From: Acidobacteriota bacterium
Lineage (GTDB): Bacteria > Acidobacteriota > Terriglobia > Acidiferrales > UBA7541
DNA: 64,000 nt
Assembly: GCA_013289955.1 (NCBI GenBank)
Contig: JABCYZ010000007.1
Coordinates: 124,001 to 188,000 of the forward strand
Reading direction: 5' to 3'
Shown: piece by piece, positions 34,961-43,432 of the stretch
Numbering within the stretch: the first letter of the stretch is position 1
Layout: every line of letters begins with the position of its first letter
The notes under the pieces: generated by a model
The model's database searches: none
Seen by the model: the letters and a program-made list of their open reading frames with translations, nothing else
Told to the model about the DNA's origin: nothing
Made by a program: the position numbers and the translations under genes

Positions 34961-37447
34961 TCAGTCGTCGCGAAGAGCGGCCGTTGGGTCGAGCCCCGCG
35001 GCTCGCCACGCGGGCAGCCAGGAAGAAGTGGCGGCGATCAACAGAAAGACGGCTGCCATCGTGACGAACGTCAAGGGATCGGTCGCCTTGATTCCGACCA
35101 GCATCGAAGCCATCTCGCGAGTGACGGCGAAGGCGGCGAACAGTCCGACGAAAACGCCGATGCCCGTTAGGCGAAGCCCTTGCCCAACAACCAGCCGGAA
35201 AATATTGCGAGGTTGCGCCCCCAGGGCCATGCGGATGCCGATTTCGGCGGTGCGCTGCCGCACGACCGTCGCCAGTACGCCGTAGAGCCCGACGCCCGCG
35301 AGCAGCGCCGCGATGACGGCAAAGGATCCGATGAGGAGTAAGGAAAATCGCGTGCCGCTTTGAGCCTTCTCGATCACCGCGTCCATTGGCTGCATGTCGG
35401 TGACCAGGAGGTGCGGGTCAAATTCCTTGATCGTTGCGCGAACGTCGTTGGCGTATTTCCCGGGATCGGCGCCGATTCGGAGGGCCCAGTGATCGGTGGC
35501 GCCCGATCCGATATAGGCGTCGGTAAAGTAAACCTGCTCGCGCCCGGGCTCGCTCAACGATACGCCGCGCTCGTGCGCAACGACGCCAATGATCTCGACC
35601 CACACCGGTTCCGGCGTTTGAATGCGGATCAGAATGCGCTTGCCCACCGCAGACTGGCCTGGATAGGCACGGCCGGCCAGAATTTTGTCAACGACCGCAT
35701 AGGTGCGACCCGGCTGGTTGTCCTCATCCGTGAACGCGCGCCCCTCAAGCAATGACGTGCCCATAGTTTCGAAGTAGCCAGGGAGCACGATGAGAGGATC
35801 GACCGCCTTGTATTTGCTCGCGTCAGAGAGCGCTTCTTCCGTGCCCCAGCGAATCGGACTAAAGCCACCCGTCAGAGGAAAAGGCGTTGCCGCGGTTACG
35901 CTTTGAACGCCAGGAATAGCGCGCAGACGATCTTCCAGCTGGCGCGTCGCGACGGCGCGTTCTTCCGGCTTCTGCAAAAATCGATCGGACTGCACCTGGA
36001 ACGTGAGGAGGCCATGGGCACGGAATCCGGGGTCAATGCGTTGCAGTTCCAAAAAGCTGCGCACCATGAGTCCCGAGCCGATCAGCAGCACGTAAGCGAG
36101 AGCGACTTCGAGGCCAACGACGATCTTGCGAGAAAGACCTCCGCTGGCGAGGCCTTCGTTGCGGCTGGTCCCGCGCAAAACGATCATCACGTCAGGTCGA
36201 GCCGCGCGCCACGCCGGCGCCAGTCCAAAAATGGCGGCAGCGACGAGGCTCGAAATGACGGTGAAAATCAGCACGGTGGAATCAATGCGGATGGTATCCA
36301 GTCGCGGGAGATAAGCGGGAGCAATGGCCAGCAATTCATGAATTCCGAGCCAGGCAATGCCCAGACCGCCCAAGGCGCCGGTGGTTGCAAGCAGCAGTGC
36401 TTCGGAGAGGATCTGACGCGCGAGATCCCATCTGCTGGCGCCGATTGCCGAGCGAATGGCGAGCTCGCGCTGGCGCAAGGAACCTCGCACCAGCAAAAGG
36501 TTCGCCACGTTCGCGCAGGCTATCAGCAGAAGAAAAATCACGGCGCCCATCAGGGCGAGAATCGCGGGGCGCACTTCGGAGACGAGATGCTGCCGCATGG
36601 GCTCCACGCGGATGGCATACCCTGCGGTGTTTTCGATCGAGAAATGTTTTCGCGCCTCTGCGGCGACTTCATTCGAGGCAGCCTGGGCGCGCCCGATCGT
36701 CACGCCAGGTTTCAATCTGCCGATCACGCGCATCGAAACAGAGTTTCGTTCCCCGGCATCGTAACCGAGACGGTTCGCGATCCAGACATCCGGCGCAGCT
36801 TCGAGATCCGCCGAGGGCGGGAAGTAGATCTGAAAATGTGGCGCGAGCACCCCGATGATCCGCGGACTAAAGGGCTTCCCCTTGTTCAATGATTGTCCGA
36901 GTACGGCGGGATTCGCTCCGAATTGGCGCTGGAAGTATTCGTAGCTAAGGATAGCCATCAGGGGCAGGCGGGGGACCGGTGTCGCGGTCTGGGTTCCTGG
37001 CGCGGGCGGGGGCGGCTGCGGTTGGCCGTCGTCGTCGGAGAAATCGCGGCCGAACGCAATCCTCGCGCCTACCAGCCGAAAGTAGTTCGTCGTCACAAAT
37101 CCCATGTGCACCCGTTCCGGTGTGCCGTCCTCGCCCGTCAGCGTGAGAGGGAAAGTAAAGACACCCGCAAGCCCTTCGAATTCGTCTTTGGTCGCTTCGC
37201 GCAGATCAATGTAATTTGCGTTAGAAAAGGGAAAGTCTCTGACGCCTCGATTGCGCATGTCGGTAGGGATAATCACCAGCTGATCGGGATCTTTATAGGG
37301 CAGCGGGCGCAGCAGCACGGCGTTGGTAACACTGAATATAGCCGTGCTCGCGCCGACGCCCAAGGCGATAGTGATCGCAGCGGTGAGCGCGAAGACGGGG
37401 CTCTTGCGTAGCGTTCGGCCGGCGAACGCCAGATCGCTTAAGAACAT
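34961..37447 (-). CDS. MacB-like duplicated orphan permease (ADOP family)
   Basis: 828 residues. There are two FtsX/MacB halves, each with a periplasmic MacB_PCD-like domain and FtsX helices: an N-terminal helix (about 15-40), three helices near 290-440, another near 450-475 and three near the C-terminus (about 705-820). This layout marks the Acidobacterial Duplicated Orphan Permeases, which occur without an ATPase gene beside them, as here. They are assumed to work with a shared ATPase in export or envelope stress, but substrates are unknown. GAGGTG lies 6 bases before the ATG. Longer in-frame sequence up to 38284 overlaps the opposite-strand methyltransferase and is rejected. Confidence 0.9.
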   Translation of the reverse strand: MFLSDLAFAGRTLRKSPVFALTAAITIALGVGASTAIFSVTNAVLLRPLPYKDPDQLVIIPTDMRNRGVRDFPFSNANYIDLREATKDEFEGLAGVFTFPLTLTGEDGTPERVHMGFVTTNYFRLVGARIAFGRDFSDDDGQPQPPPPAPGTQTATPVPRLPLMAILSYEYFQRQFGANPAVLGQSLNKGKPFSPRIIGVLAPHFQIYFPPSADLEAAPDVWIANRLGYDAGERNSVSMRVIGRLKPGVTIGRAQAASNEVAAEARKHFSIENTAGYAIRVEPMRQHLVSEVRPAILALMGAVIFLLLIACANVANLLLVRGSLRQRELAIRSAIGASRWDLARQILSEALLLATTGALGGLGIAWLGIHELLAIAPAYLPRLDTIRIDSTVLIFTVISSLVAAAIFGLAPAWRAARPDVMIVLRGTSRNEGLASGGLSRKIVVGLEVALAYVLLIGSGLMVRSFLELQRIDPGFRAHGLLTFQVQSDRFLQKPEERAVATRQLEDRLRAIPGVQSVTAATPFPLTGGFSPIRWGTEEALSDASKYKAVDPLIVLPGYFETMGTSLLEGRAFTDEDNQPGRTYAVVDKILAGRAYPGQSAVGKRILIRIQTPEPVWVEIIGVVAHERGVSLSEPGREQVYFTDAYIGSGATDHWALRIGADPGKYANDVRATIKEFDPHLLVTDMQPMDAVIEKAQSGTRFSLLLIGSFAVIAALLAGVGLYGVLATVVRQRTAEIGIRMALGAQPRNIFRLVVGQGLRLTGIGVFVGLFAAFAVTREMASMLVGIKATDPLTFVTMAAVFLLIAATSSWLPAWRAAGLDPTAALRDD

Positions 37448-37525
37448 CGTTGCACCTCGTCCCTGGGGGTGACCGAACGCTAAGAATACTACCTTCATTT
37501 GGTCTTCGCGGTAGAATCGTGCGCC

Positions 37526-38185
37526 ATGGGAGACCGCACGAGAGCAAACGAGTTGGCGGCCGAGTATGCCCGGAAGGGCGATCCGACCGGATGGTTTGAA
37601 GTGCTTTACAAAGAGTCCGAAGAGGGCAAGAGCCTGGTCCCGTGGGCGGATCGCGGACCAAATTCCGGTCTCCTGGAGTTTTGGGGCGCCAACCGGCAAC
37701 CGGCCTACGGCAAGAATGCGCTCGTGATCGCCAGCGGTCTCGGCGATGACGCGGAACAATTGGCCGCGTGGGGATTCCGGACGACCGCTTTTGACATCTC
37801 TCAAACAGCCATTCGAACGGCGGGCAAGCGATTTCCGCAGAGCCTGGTGAACTACCGTGTGGCCGACCTGTTGCAACCTCCGCCGGAATGGGCAGGAAAA
37901 TTTGATTTCGTGTTCGAAGCCAACACCGTGCAAGCGCTTCCTGTCGGTCTTCGTACGCAAGCGATTCAGAAAATTGCGTCGTTCGTGCGGCCGGGAGGCA
38001 AGCTGCTGGCGATCGTCCGCGGGCGGGCGGAGAACGAACCGCTCGAAGAGCTGCCCTGGCCGCTGACCCGCGCTGAGATGAATGAATTTATCCGGGCCGG
38101 CCTCGCGCAAGAAACCTTCGAAGAATACTTTGACAACGAAGACCCGCCCGCGCGAAGATTCCGGGTCCTGTACAGCAGACCGTGA
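37526..38185 (+). CDS. SAM-dependent methyltransferase (thiopurine/thiol methyltransferase-like)
   Basis: 219 residues. A class I Rossmann methyltransferase with motif I (ALVIASGLGDDAEQLA), the acidic end of strand 2 (TAFDIS) and FDFVFEANTVQALP as motif IV. The opening (GWFEVLYKES, then VPWADRGPNSGL) resembles the thiopurine or halide/thiol methyltransferase family, where a Trp/Pro pair caps the substrate. The true acceptor is not clear. The ATG at 37526 is favoured over a TTG at 37499. It is divergent from the ADOP permease gene. Confidence 0.8.
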   Translation: MGDRTRANELAAEYARKGDPTGWFEVLYKESEEGKSLVPWADRGPNSGLLEFWGANRQPAYGKNALVIASGLGDDAEQLAAWGFRTTAFDISQTAIRTAGKRFPQSLVNYRVADLLQPPPEWAGKFDFVFEANTVQALPVGLRTQAIQKIASFVRPGGKLLAIVRGRAENEPLEELPWPLTRAEMNEFIRAGLAQETFEEYFDNEDPPARRFRVLYSRP

Positions 38186-38222
38186 GAAACGAAACGCCTG
38201 TTGAAAGGTACGAGGAGGATTC

Positions 38223-39800
38223 TTGCGCGATAAAATAGGGCTGAAAGTTACGACGCACGCTCGGCTGGATTGCGGGAGACGCATACCGGATCTCCGAATT
38301 GCAACATTTGTTGCACTTGCTCTCGCGATCCTGCTGGGGGCCGCGCTCCCGCCGGCCGCGAAAGCACAAGCTACACCTGGCGACGATCTCAGAGGAACCT
38401 GGAAGGGCGAGCTGGGTCAGGATGCCGGGAAGCTCCATATCGTCTTGACCATCACAAAGTCCGCGGACGGCGCCTTCGCGGGGCAATTGAACAGCGTGGA
38501 TCAGGGGTCCGTCATTCCCATGGAAAACATTACGTTAAAGGGAGAGACGGTGCGCTTCGAGGTGAAAGCCGTCGGTGGCGTGTATGAAGGCATCCTGAAT
38601 GCTGCGCGTGCCGAGATTGTGGGCTCCTGGACACAAGCGAGCACGCCGAGCCAGCCGATCACCTTTATACGCAGCACGGACGATGCAACGCCCAAGGACA
38701 CGGCGCAAAAACCGGCGGAAGGGCCAAAGGAAAAACCGATTTCCACTTTCCTGGATGTGGTTGTGCCGATTGCACCAACGGCGTTCAAAGCCGACGGCAA
38801 ATGGCATCTCGTCTATGAATTGCATTTGAACAACATGGACCGCTGGGATTACAAATTGACGAGAGTCGAAGCCCTTTCGGGCGACTCGGCGGCGCGGTCC
38901 CTGGTTTCCTACTCCGGTCCGGAATTGGAAGCCGTCCTGTCCCGCCCCGGTCAGCCGGGCGCGACAGAAAAATCGAAGCTCGCCGGCGGAGTCATGGGCG
39001 TCGTTTATATGTGGGCGACACTGGACTCCGCGGATGCAATTCCGGCGACCATCCGGCAGCGTCTAACCGTGAAGATTGGAACGTATCCGGAAGAGATGAC
39101 GGTAGAGACTGCGGCGATCCCGGTCGGCCGCGGACCCATTGCCATCAGCTCCCCGCTGCGCGGAAATCACTGGCTGGCAGGTAACGGGCCGTCCAACACT
39201 TCGGGCCATCGAAAAGCCCTGATTCCGATCGACGGCCACGCCGCGATCTCCCAGCGCTTTGCCATCGATTGGGTGCAGCTCCGCAACGACGGAAAGACAT
39301 TTCACGACGACGAGAAAGACAACAAGAATTACCTCGCCTACGGAAATGATGCGCTAGCCGTGGCCGACGGCGTCGTCACTGAAGTGAAGGATGGCATTCC
39401 GGAAAATGTTCCGGGTATCAATTCGCGTGCCGTGCCAATCACGCTCGAGACCGTCGGCGGCAATCACGTCATCCTGGATATAGGCGGCGGCCATTTCGCG
39501 TTTTACGCCCATTTGCAGCCTGGCTCGCTGCGCGTCAAGCTCGGCGACAGAGTCCGCCGCGGGCAAGTCCTTGGACTGGTCGGCAATTCCGGAAACTCCA
39601 CCGAACCGCACCTGCACTTTCACATCGAGAATGGCAGCTCCCCGCTCGGAGCGGAAGGCTTGCCCTACGCACTCCCCTCTTTTGAAGTTGTTGGAAGCGG
39701 CTGGGGGTGGAAACTGGCAGACGCAAAAGGACCAGCAGAAGTGCACAAAGACGAAATCCCCATGGAAAACGAAGTCGTGAACTTCATGGACAAGCCGTAG
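38223..39800 (+). CDS. Exported M23-family peptidase-like protein, first zinc His not evident
   Basis: 525 residues from a TTG with a very good ribosome binding site (GAGGAGG, 4-base spacer). The signal peptide (about 26-48) ends in AKAQA. An N-terminal beta domain (about 50-150) is followed by a second beta domain (about 165-310) and an M23/LytM domain (about 330-500): QRFAIDW, then YAHLQPGS and PHLHFHI with the HxH motif. The usual first zinc ligand (H-x-x-x-D) is absent, with Arg at that position. Catalytic M23 enzymes cleave peptidoglycan cross-bridges; this one may be a binding or regulatory variant, or use a different ligand. Confidence 0.8.
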   Translation: MRDKIGLKVTTHARLDCGRRIPDLRIATFVALALAILLGAALPPAAKAQATPGDDLRGTWKGELGQDAGKLHIVLTITKSADGAFAGQLNSVDQGSVIPMENITLKGETVRFEVKAVGGVYEGILNAARAEIVGSWTQASTPSQPITFIRSTDDATPKDTAQKPAEGPKEKPISTFLDVVVPIAPTAFKADGKWHLVYELHLNNMDRWDYKLTRVEALSGDSAARSLVSYSGPELEAVLSRPGQPGATEKSKLAGGVMGVVYMWATLDSADAIPATIRQRLTVKIGTYPEEMTVETAAIPVGRGPIAISSPLRGNHWLAGNGPSNTSGHRKALIPIDGHAAISQRFAIDWVQLRNDGKTFHDDEKDNKNYLAYGNDALAVADGVVTEVKDGIPENVPGINSRAVPITLETVGGNHVILDIGGGHFAFYAHLQPGSLRVKLGDRVRRGQVLGLVGNSGNSTEPHLHFHIENGSSPLGAEGLPYALPSFEVVGSGWGWKLADAKGPAEVHKDEIPMENEVVNFMDKP

Positions 39801-40149
39801 GGGCGGGGCAAGCCCCAAGCTTGTCCAAATTGGGTTTTCGGGAGAGGGCGGATAGACCTGCTGCTTTCCGCCGGGTTCGGTGACAAGAACTGAGGTAAGG
39901 GACAGCAGATTCCGCCTTCGGCCGCGTATGCAGTCCAACCTCGTCTGATTTGGACGGACCTGGAGCTTGCCGGGCTCCTTGCCCGCGGCCAACCGCTCGC
40001 GCCACCCGGTCAGCGGAGAATGGAACTTCGTCAACGCGCGCTTCGTACTCTACGGAAGGCGGGCCTGAAGGGTGGGTGAAACAATCGAGGGCGTGTGTCG
40101 TCCTATAGACTAGATATCCCGTAGACACAAAAGGGTGAAGGAGGATCGA
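39801..40149. other. Intergenic region, 349 bases, no gene seen
   Basis: No protein-like frame is evident on either strand. It holds short GC-rich inverted repeats (near 39800-39817 and 39973-39994), neither with a T-run. A ribosome binding site for the next gene lies at the 3' end (AAGGAGG). A promoter for that gene is probably here but I could not place one well. Confidence 0.5.
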
Positions 40150-40779
40150 ATGAGCAAACATGCGAGTGGCCTTTCAGAAGGGATCCGAACGAACGGTGGC
40201 CGTGCAGCTTTGCTTGGCGCGGCGTTGTGTGGAGTGCTGGGCCTGGCCGGGCTTTCTGCGATCGCGCAAGAGCAAGCGAAGGACAAAAGCGGCGTGAATG
40301 TAACGGTGACGAACAAGGATGGGAGCGAAGCGGGTCTGGTGATCAGCGCACAAGCTACGGCAAAGGAGGCGGGGTTGCCGTTGTACCCCGGCGCCACACC
40401 GCACAAAGACGAGAAGAACGATTCTTCGGCGGCGAACCTGGGACTATGGGGGAGCACGTTTGGCTTCAAGTTGGTGGTTTTGAAGATGGAGTCGAGCGAC
40501 TCGCCGGAAAAAGTGGCGGCGTTTTATCAGAAGGCCCTCGCGAAATACGGGACAGTGCTGAATTGCAGCGGAGGGTCGAAGACCCAGGGAGACAAGGAAA
40601 AAAGCGACAGATCGAAGAAACTCAGCTGCGACGATGACCATGCGGATGCGGGTGAAATGCTCTTCAAAGCCGGTTCCAAGGAGAAGCAGCATATCGTCAG
40701 CGTAAAGCCGAACGGGACGGGCACCATTTTCAACCTTCTATTCATCGAGGCGCGCAGCGACGACAAGACTCCGGCTTGA
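40150..40779 (+). CDS. Exported protein of unknown function
   Basis: 209 residues. The signal peptide (about 14-40) ends in IAQE after a long hydrophobic stretch. The mature region contains KEAGLPLYPGATPHKDE and SSDSPEKVAAFYQKALAKYG, a pattern seen in many short exported acidobacterial proteins. No catalytic residues are recognised. GGAGG lies 6 bases before the ATG at 40150 (an in-frame GTG at 40135 is the alternative). The stop overlaps the long form of the next gene, so the two may be cotranscribed. Confidence 0.7.
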   Translation: MSKHASGLSEGIRTNGGRAALLGAALCGVLGLAGLSAIAQEQAKDKSGVNVTVTNKDGSEAGLVISAQATAKEAGLPLYPGATPHKDEKNDSSAANLGLWGSTFGFKLVVLKMESSDSPEKVAAFYQKALAKYGTVLNCSGGSKTQGDKEKSDRSKKLSCDDDHADAGEMLFKAGSKEKQHIVSVKPNGTGTIFNLLFIEARSDDKTPA

Positions 40780-40796
40780 GGGCCGGCATAATCCAC

Positions 40797-41753
40797 ATGC
40801 GCATTCGCAGAAGCTTCTCCCTGGCGGCGGTCCCTGGACTGCTGACGCTGGGCGTTACGCTCGGCGTCTCGTCTGGCCAGGGGCAGGAACCGATCCGCAT
40901 CAAAGTGAATTTGGTGAGCGTGGCCTTTGTGGCACGCGACGCTCATGACGCCTTGGTGGATAATCTCACGCCGGACGACGTGGACGTATTCGAGGATGCC
41001 GTACCACAGAAAATAGCCTTCTTTTCGCGCAGTTCCGATGTGCCCCTAACGCTGGGCGTTGTCGTGGATGCCAGCGGAAGCCAGGATCATTTTTCCAAAC
41101 AGCATAAAAACGACTTGGAAGTTTTTCTCAAGGACGTCTTGGGTCCGAAGGACCGCGTCTTTTTGGTCGGATTTGCCAACCACATCCGCATGGTGAGTGA
41201 TTTTTCAGGCGCGGGAGCGGATCTGCTTGACGAGTGGAAAAAATATCAAAAGGGCAGCGGGAAGTTCCCCTTGCTCGGCCCGGACGAGGATCGCGATCTA
41301 GGGACCGCATTCTATGACTCGATCTATTATTCGGTGACCGAAAAGTTGGCGCGTGAAAACGGACGACGAGCGATTTTGCTTTTTAGCGATGGCGAAGACA
41401 ACTCCAGTTCACATGACATGATGACAGCGATTGAGACCGCGCAGGCCGAAAACGTGGTGGTGTACGCAATCCGTTACACCGACAGAGAACATGGCAAACT
41501 GACAGCGCGCAACAAATACGGCACCCGGGTGATGGATCGCGTAGCGCGCGAAACCGGCGGCGCCCACATCGACGCGGAAACCACCGACGCGCATGTCTAT
41601 TTCCGCCAGATTGCGGAGGAATTAAGGACTTCTTACGAGCTCGGCTACTACCCCACGGATCCGGTAAAGGATGACAACTTCCGAAAAATTGTAATCAAGC
41701 CCAAACGCGACGGCGTAAAGGTGCGCGCCAAGACAGGCTATTTCGCGAGGTAG
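40797..41753 (+). CDS. Exported VWA-domain protein (acidobacterial VWFA-related family)
   Basis: 318 residues from the ATG at 40797. A signal peptide (about 1-28) is followed by the family-typical start (IRIKVNLVSVAFVARDAHDALVDNL) and a VWA domain (about 85-290). The metal-ion-dependent adhesion site is visible as DASGS, with the later Asp in SDGED. The C-terminus includes ELRTSYELGYYP, a hallmark of this family. These proteins are exported and probably bind proteins through the metal site. A TTG at 40776, overlapping the upstream stop, is the alternative start. The role is unknown. Confidence 0.88.
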   Translation: MRIRRSFSLAAVPGLLTLGVTLGVSSGQGQEPIRIKVNLVSVAFVARDAHDALVDNLTPDDVDVFEDAVPQKIAFFSRSSDVPLTLGVVVDASGSQDHFSKQHKNDLEVFLKDVLGPKDRVFLVGFANHIRMVSDFSGAGADLLDEWKKYQKGSGKFPLLGPDEDRDLGTAFYDSIYYSVTEKLARENGRRAILLFSDGEDNSSSHDMMTAIETAQAENVVVYAIRYTDREHGKLTARNKYGTRVMDRVARETGGAHIDAETTDAHVYFRQIAEELRTSYELGYYPTDPVKDDNFRKIVIKPKRDGVKVRAKTGYFAR

Positions 41754-41801
41754 ATTCGTAGAAGTCCGGGAGCGGGCAGGGCTTCGAAAAACCTCGAGCA
41801 A

Positions 41802-43088
41802 CTAGCGCAGATAGCCCCAGTTGTGCAGTTTGTCGGAGTCTTCTACCCAGCGGTCGCCTATATCGGTGCGGTAGTACATGTTGGCGATCATGATGTTCTT
41901 GATGCGCGTATAGGCTTGGGTTTTTGCCTGGAGCATGGTTTGGCCCGTGCCGATCACGACCAGCACGACTCCGCTCGTGCCCGCGATGAGCCACTGGCCC
42001 TTGACTTCCTTTACATCTTCGATGTGAATGCCATCGAAGTTAGGTTTCTTCAGGACGATGGCGCCGTTTTTCGAGAATGATTCAAACGTGGGCTCGTCGT
42101 CGAACGGAAACGGCGGGACAACAATGCGAACGCCGATTTGGAACCCGCTGCGCGTGCGCCACTTGGGCTCGGCGCCGGTGGCCAGCTCCCAGAAGAGATC
42201 GCTGATGGGCGTCAGCATGCCTTCCTGCTGGATGCTGATCGTGGGATAGCCGAAGCGGCTCGTGAATTCGAGCGGATAGATCCCGTTGTTGTTCACGATG
42301 CAATTCAGGTCGATGTAACCGACGTAGCCTTCTTCGGCGAGCTTGGGCTCCATTTTGAGGAGCGTTTGATTGAACAGGCGGTTGGGATCGCTCCAGAACA
42401 TGGATGTGCCCATTTCCCCGGTGGGCGGGCCAATATTGCCGGGGAAGAGTTTTTTGTGCTCGAAGTTGATGTTGACCGGCGTGATAAATTTTTTGCCGTT
42501 GAAGAAAGCGCCCACGGCGACTTCGACGCCAGTGACGCGCCGCTGCAACTGGAACACTTTAATCTCGTCGGAAAAAGCGCGCTTGTAGGCTTCGAGCATG
42601 CGAACGACGTCATCGCCGTCTTCTTCCTCGCCGACGAAAAGCCTGCGCTTGACGTTTTGCGCTTCCCCGCTGGGCTTGATGACATAGCGGTCGGGGTTTT
42701 TCATCACGAATTCGATGGCCGGATCGAACGATTCGAAATCCTGATAAGGGATGATATTGACGCCGGCTTTCTTTAGCTCTTCCTGGCCGAAAGAACGATC
42801 ATCCTCGAGCCGATCGGTGTATTCCGTGCCGCCGATGACCGGCTTCCCCGCGGCGCGGAGCGCGTGAGCCCTGGCGCCCTGGCCGAGGGTGTCGTCGAAA
42901 ACGATGATATCGGCCCACTTGGCATCTCGTTCCCAGTCCTTCGATTTGGGAACGAAGCCGTCAGCAATGTCCCGCTCTTTTTCGGCTTCGATGTAGTAGC
43001 GAACGTCGTGGCCTTCCTTAAGAACTTGCCAGGCGATGTCGCCAATGAGGCCGGAGAGTGAAACAAAGAGAAATTTGCGTTTGTCCAT
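41802..43088 (-). CDS. PurD-like ATP-grasp protein
   Basis: 428 residues with an ATP-grasp fold resembling phosphoribosylamine-glycine ligase (PurD): an N-terminal Rossmann-like part (KFLFVSLSGLIGDIAW), then the ATP-grasp domain with RYVIKPSG and the metal-site segment EEGYVGYIDLNCIV followed by NNNGIYPLEFTSRFGYP. The C-terminal domain (about 330-428) fits PurD-like proteins. The sequence is not close enough to housekeeping PurD to call it that, and no other purine genes are near. It could act on another amine acceptor. It converges with the VWA gene. Confidence 0.72.
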   Translation of the reverse strand: MDKRKFLFVSLSGLIGDIAWQVLKEGHDVRYYIEAEKERDIADGFVPKSKDWERDAKWADIIVFDDTLGQGARAHALRAAGKPVIGGTEYTDRLEDDRSFGQEELKKAGVNIIPYQDFESFDPAIEFVMKNPDRYVIKPSGEAQNVKRRLFVGEEEDGDDVVRMLEAYKRAFSDEIKVFQLQRRVTGVEVAVGAFFNGKKFITPVNINFEHKKLFPGNIGPPTGEMGTSMFWSDPNRLFNQTLLKMEPKLAEEGYVGYIDLNCIVNNNGIYPLEFTSRFGYPTISIQQEGMLTPISDLFWELATGAEPKWRTRSGFQIGVRIVVPPFPFDDEPTFESFSKNGAIVLKKPNFDGIHIEDVKEVKGQWLIAGTSGVVLVVIGTGQTMLQAKTQAYTRIKNIMIANMYYRTDIGDRWVEDSDKLHNWGYLR

Positions 43089-43432
43089 TTAAATCAGTGA
43101 GCGGCTGGCCGCGGCTCCTCGGAAACCTGAACGCCGTATAGTAGCGATGACGAGCGGGATCATTGTTACATTTCGTTAAAAATTATAGTAGTGCGGGCAG
43201 GCGGTCAGGCAACCCCGGAGGACCGGAGTATGCATCACAGGGGGTAAGATCGGCTGGGCGGAACTGTCCTTGGGGACCAATTTCATGCTCCACCTGGCCT
43301 TTCGTTCAGGTTATACTTGTTCGTTCCCGCCGGTTCGAGTGCTGAGAGGTCTAAGTCTGTACTGGGCTGGTTTCCAGCGGGCTTAGCCAGGGATTGCGGC
43401 GAGGAACCCGACATTCGCGAGAGAGGTGAAGT
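43089..43432. other. Intergenic region, 344 bases, divergent promoters likely
   Basis: The space between the divergent PurD-like and BamD-like genes holds no protein-like frame. It has an AT-rich patch at 43170-43190 with a perfect TATAAT on the minus strand, and a TATACT on the plus strand at 43312-43317. No stable terminator-like hairpin was seen. Confidence 0.5.
43182..43208 (-). promoter_or_regulatory. Predicted promoter for the PurD-like gene
   Basis: A perfect TATAAT on the minus strand (43187-43182) lies about 15 bases downstream of CTGACC (43208-43203), a four-of-six match to the -35 consensus. The spacing is short. It would start transcription roughly 90 bases before the ATG at 43088. 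Confidence 0.35.

Noticed and set aside
37448..38284. Extension of the ADOP permease frame upstream
   Set aside because: The family start and a good ribosome binding site are at 37447, and the extension lies antisense to the methyltransferase.
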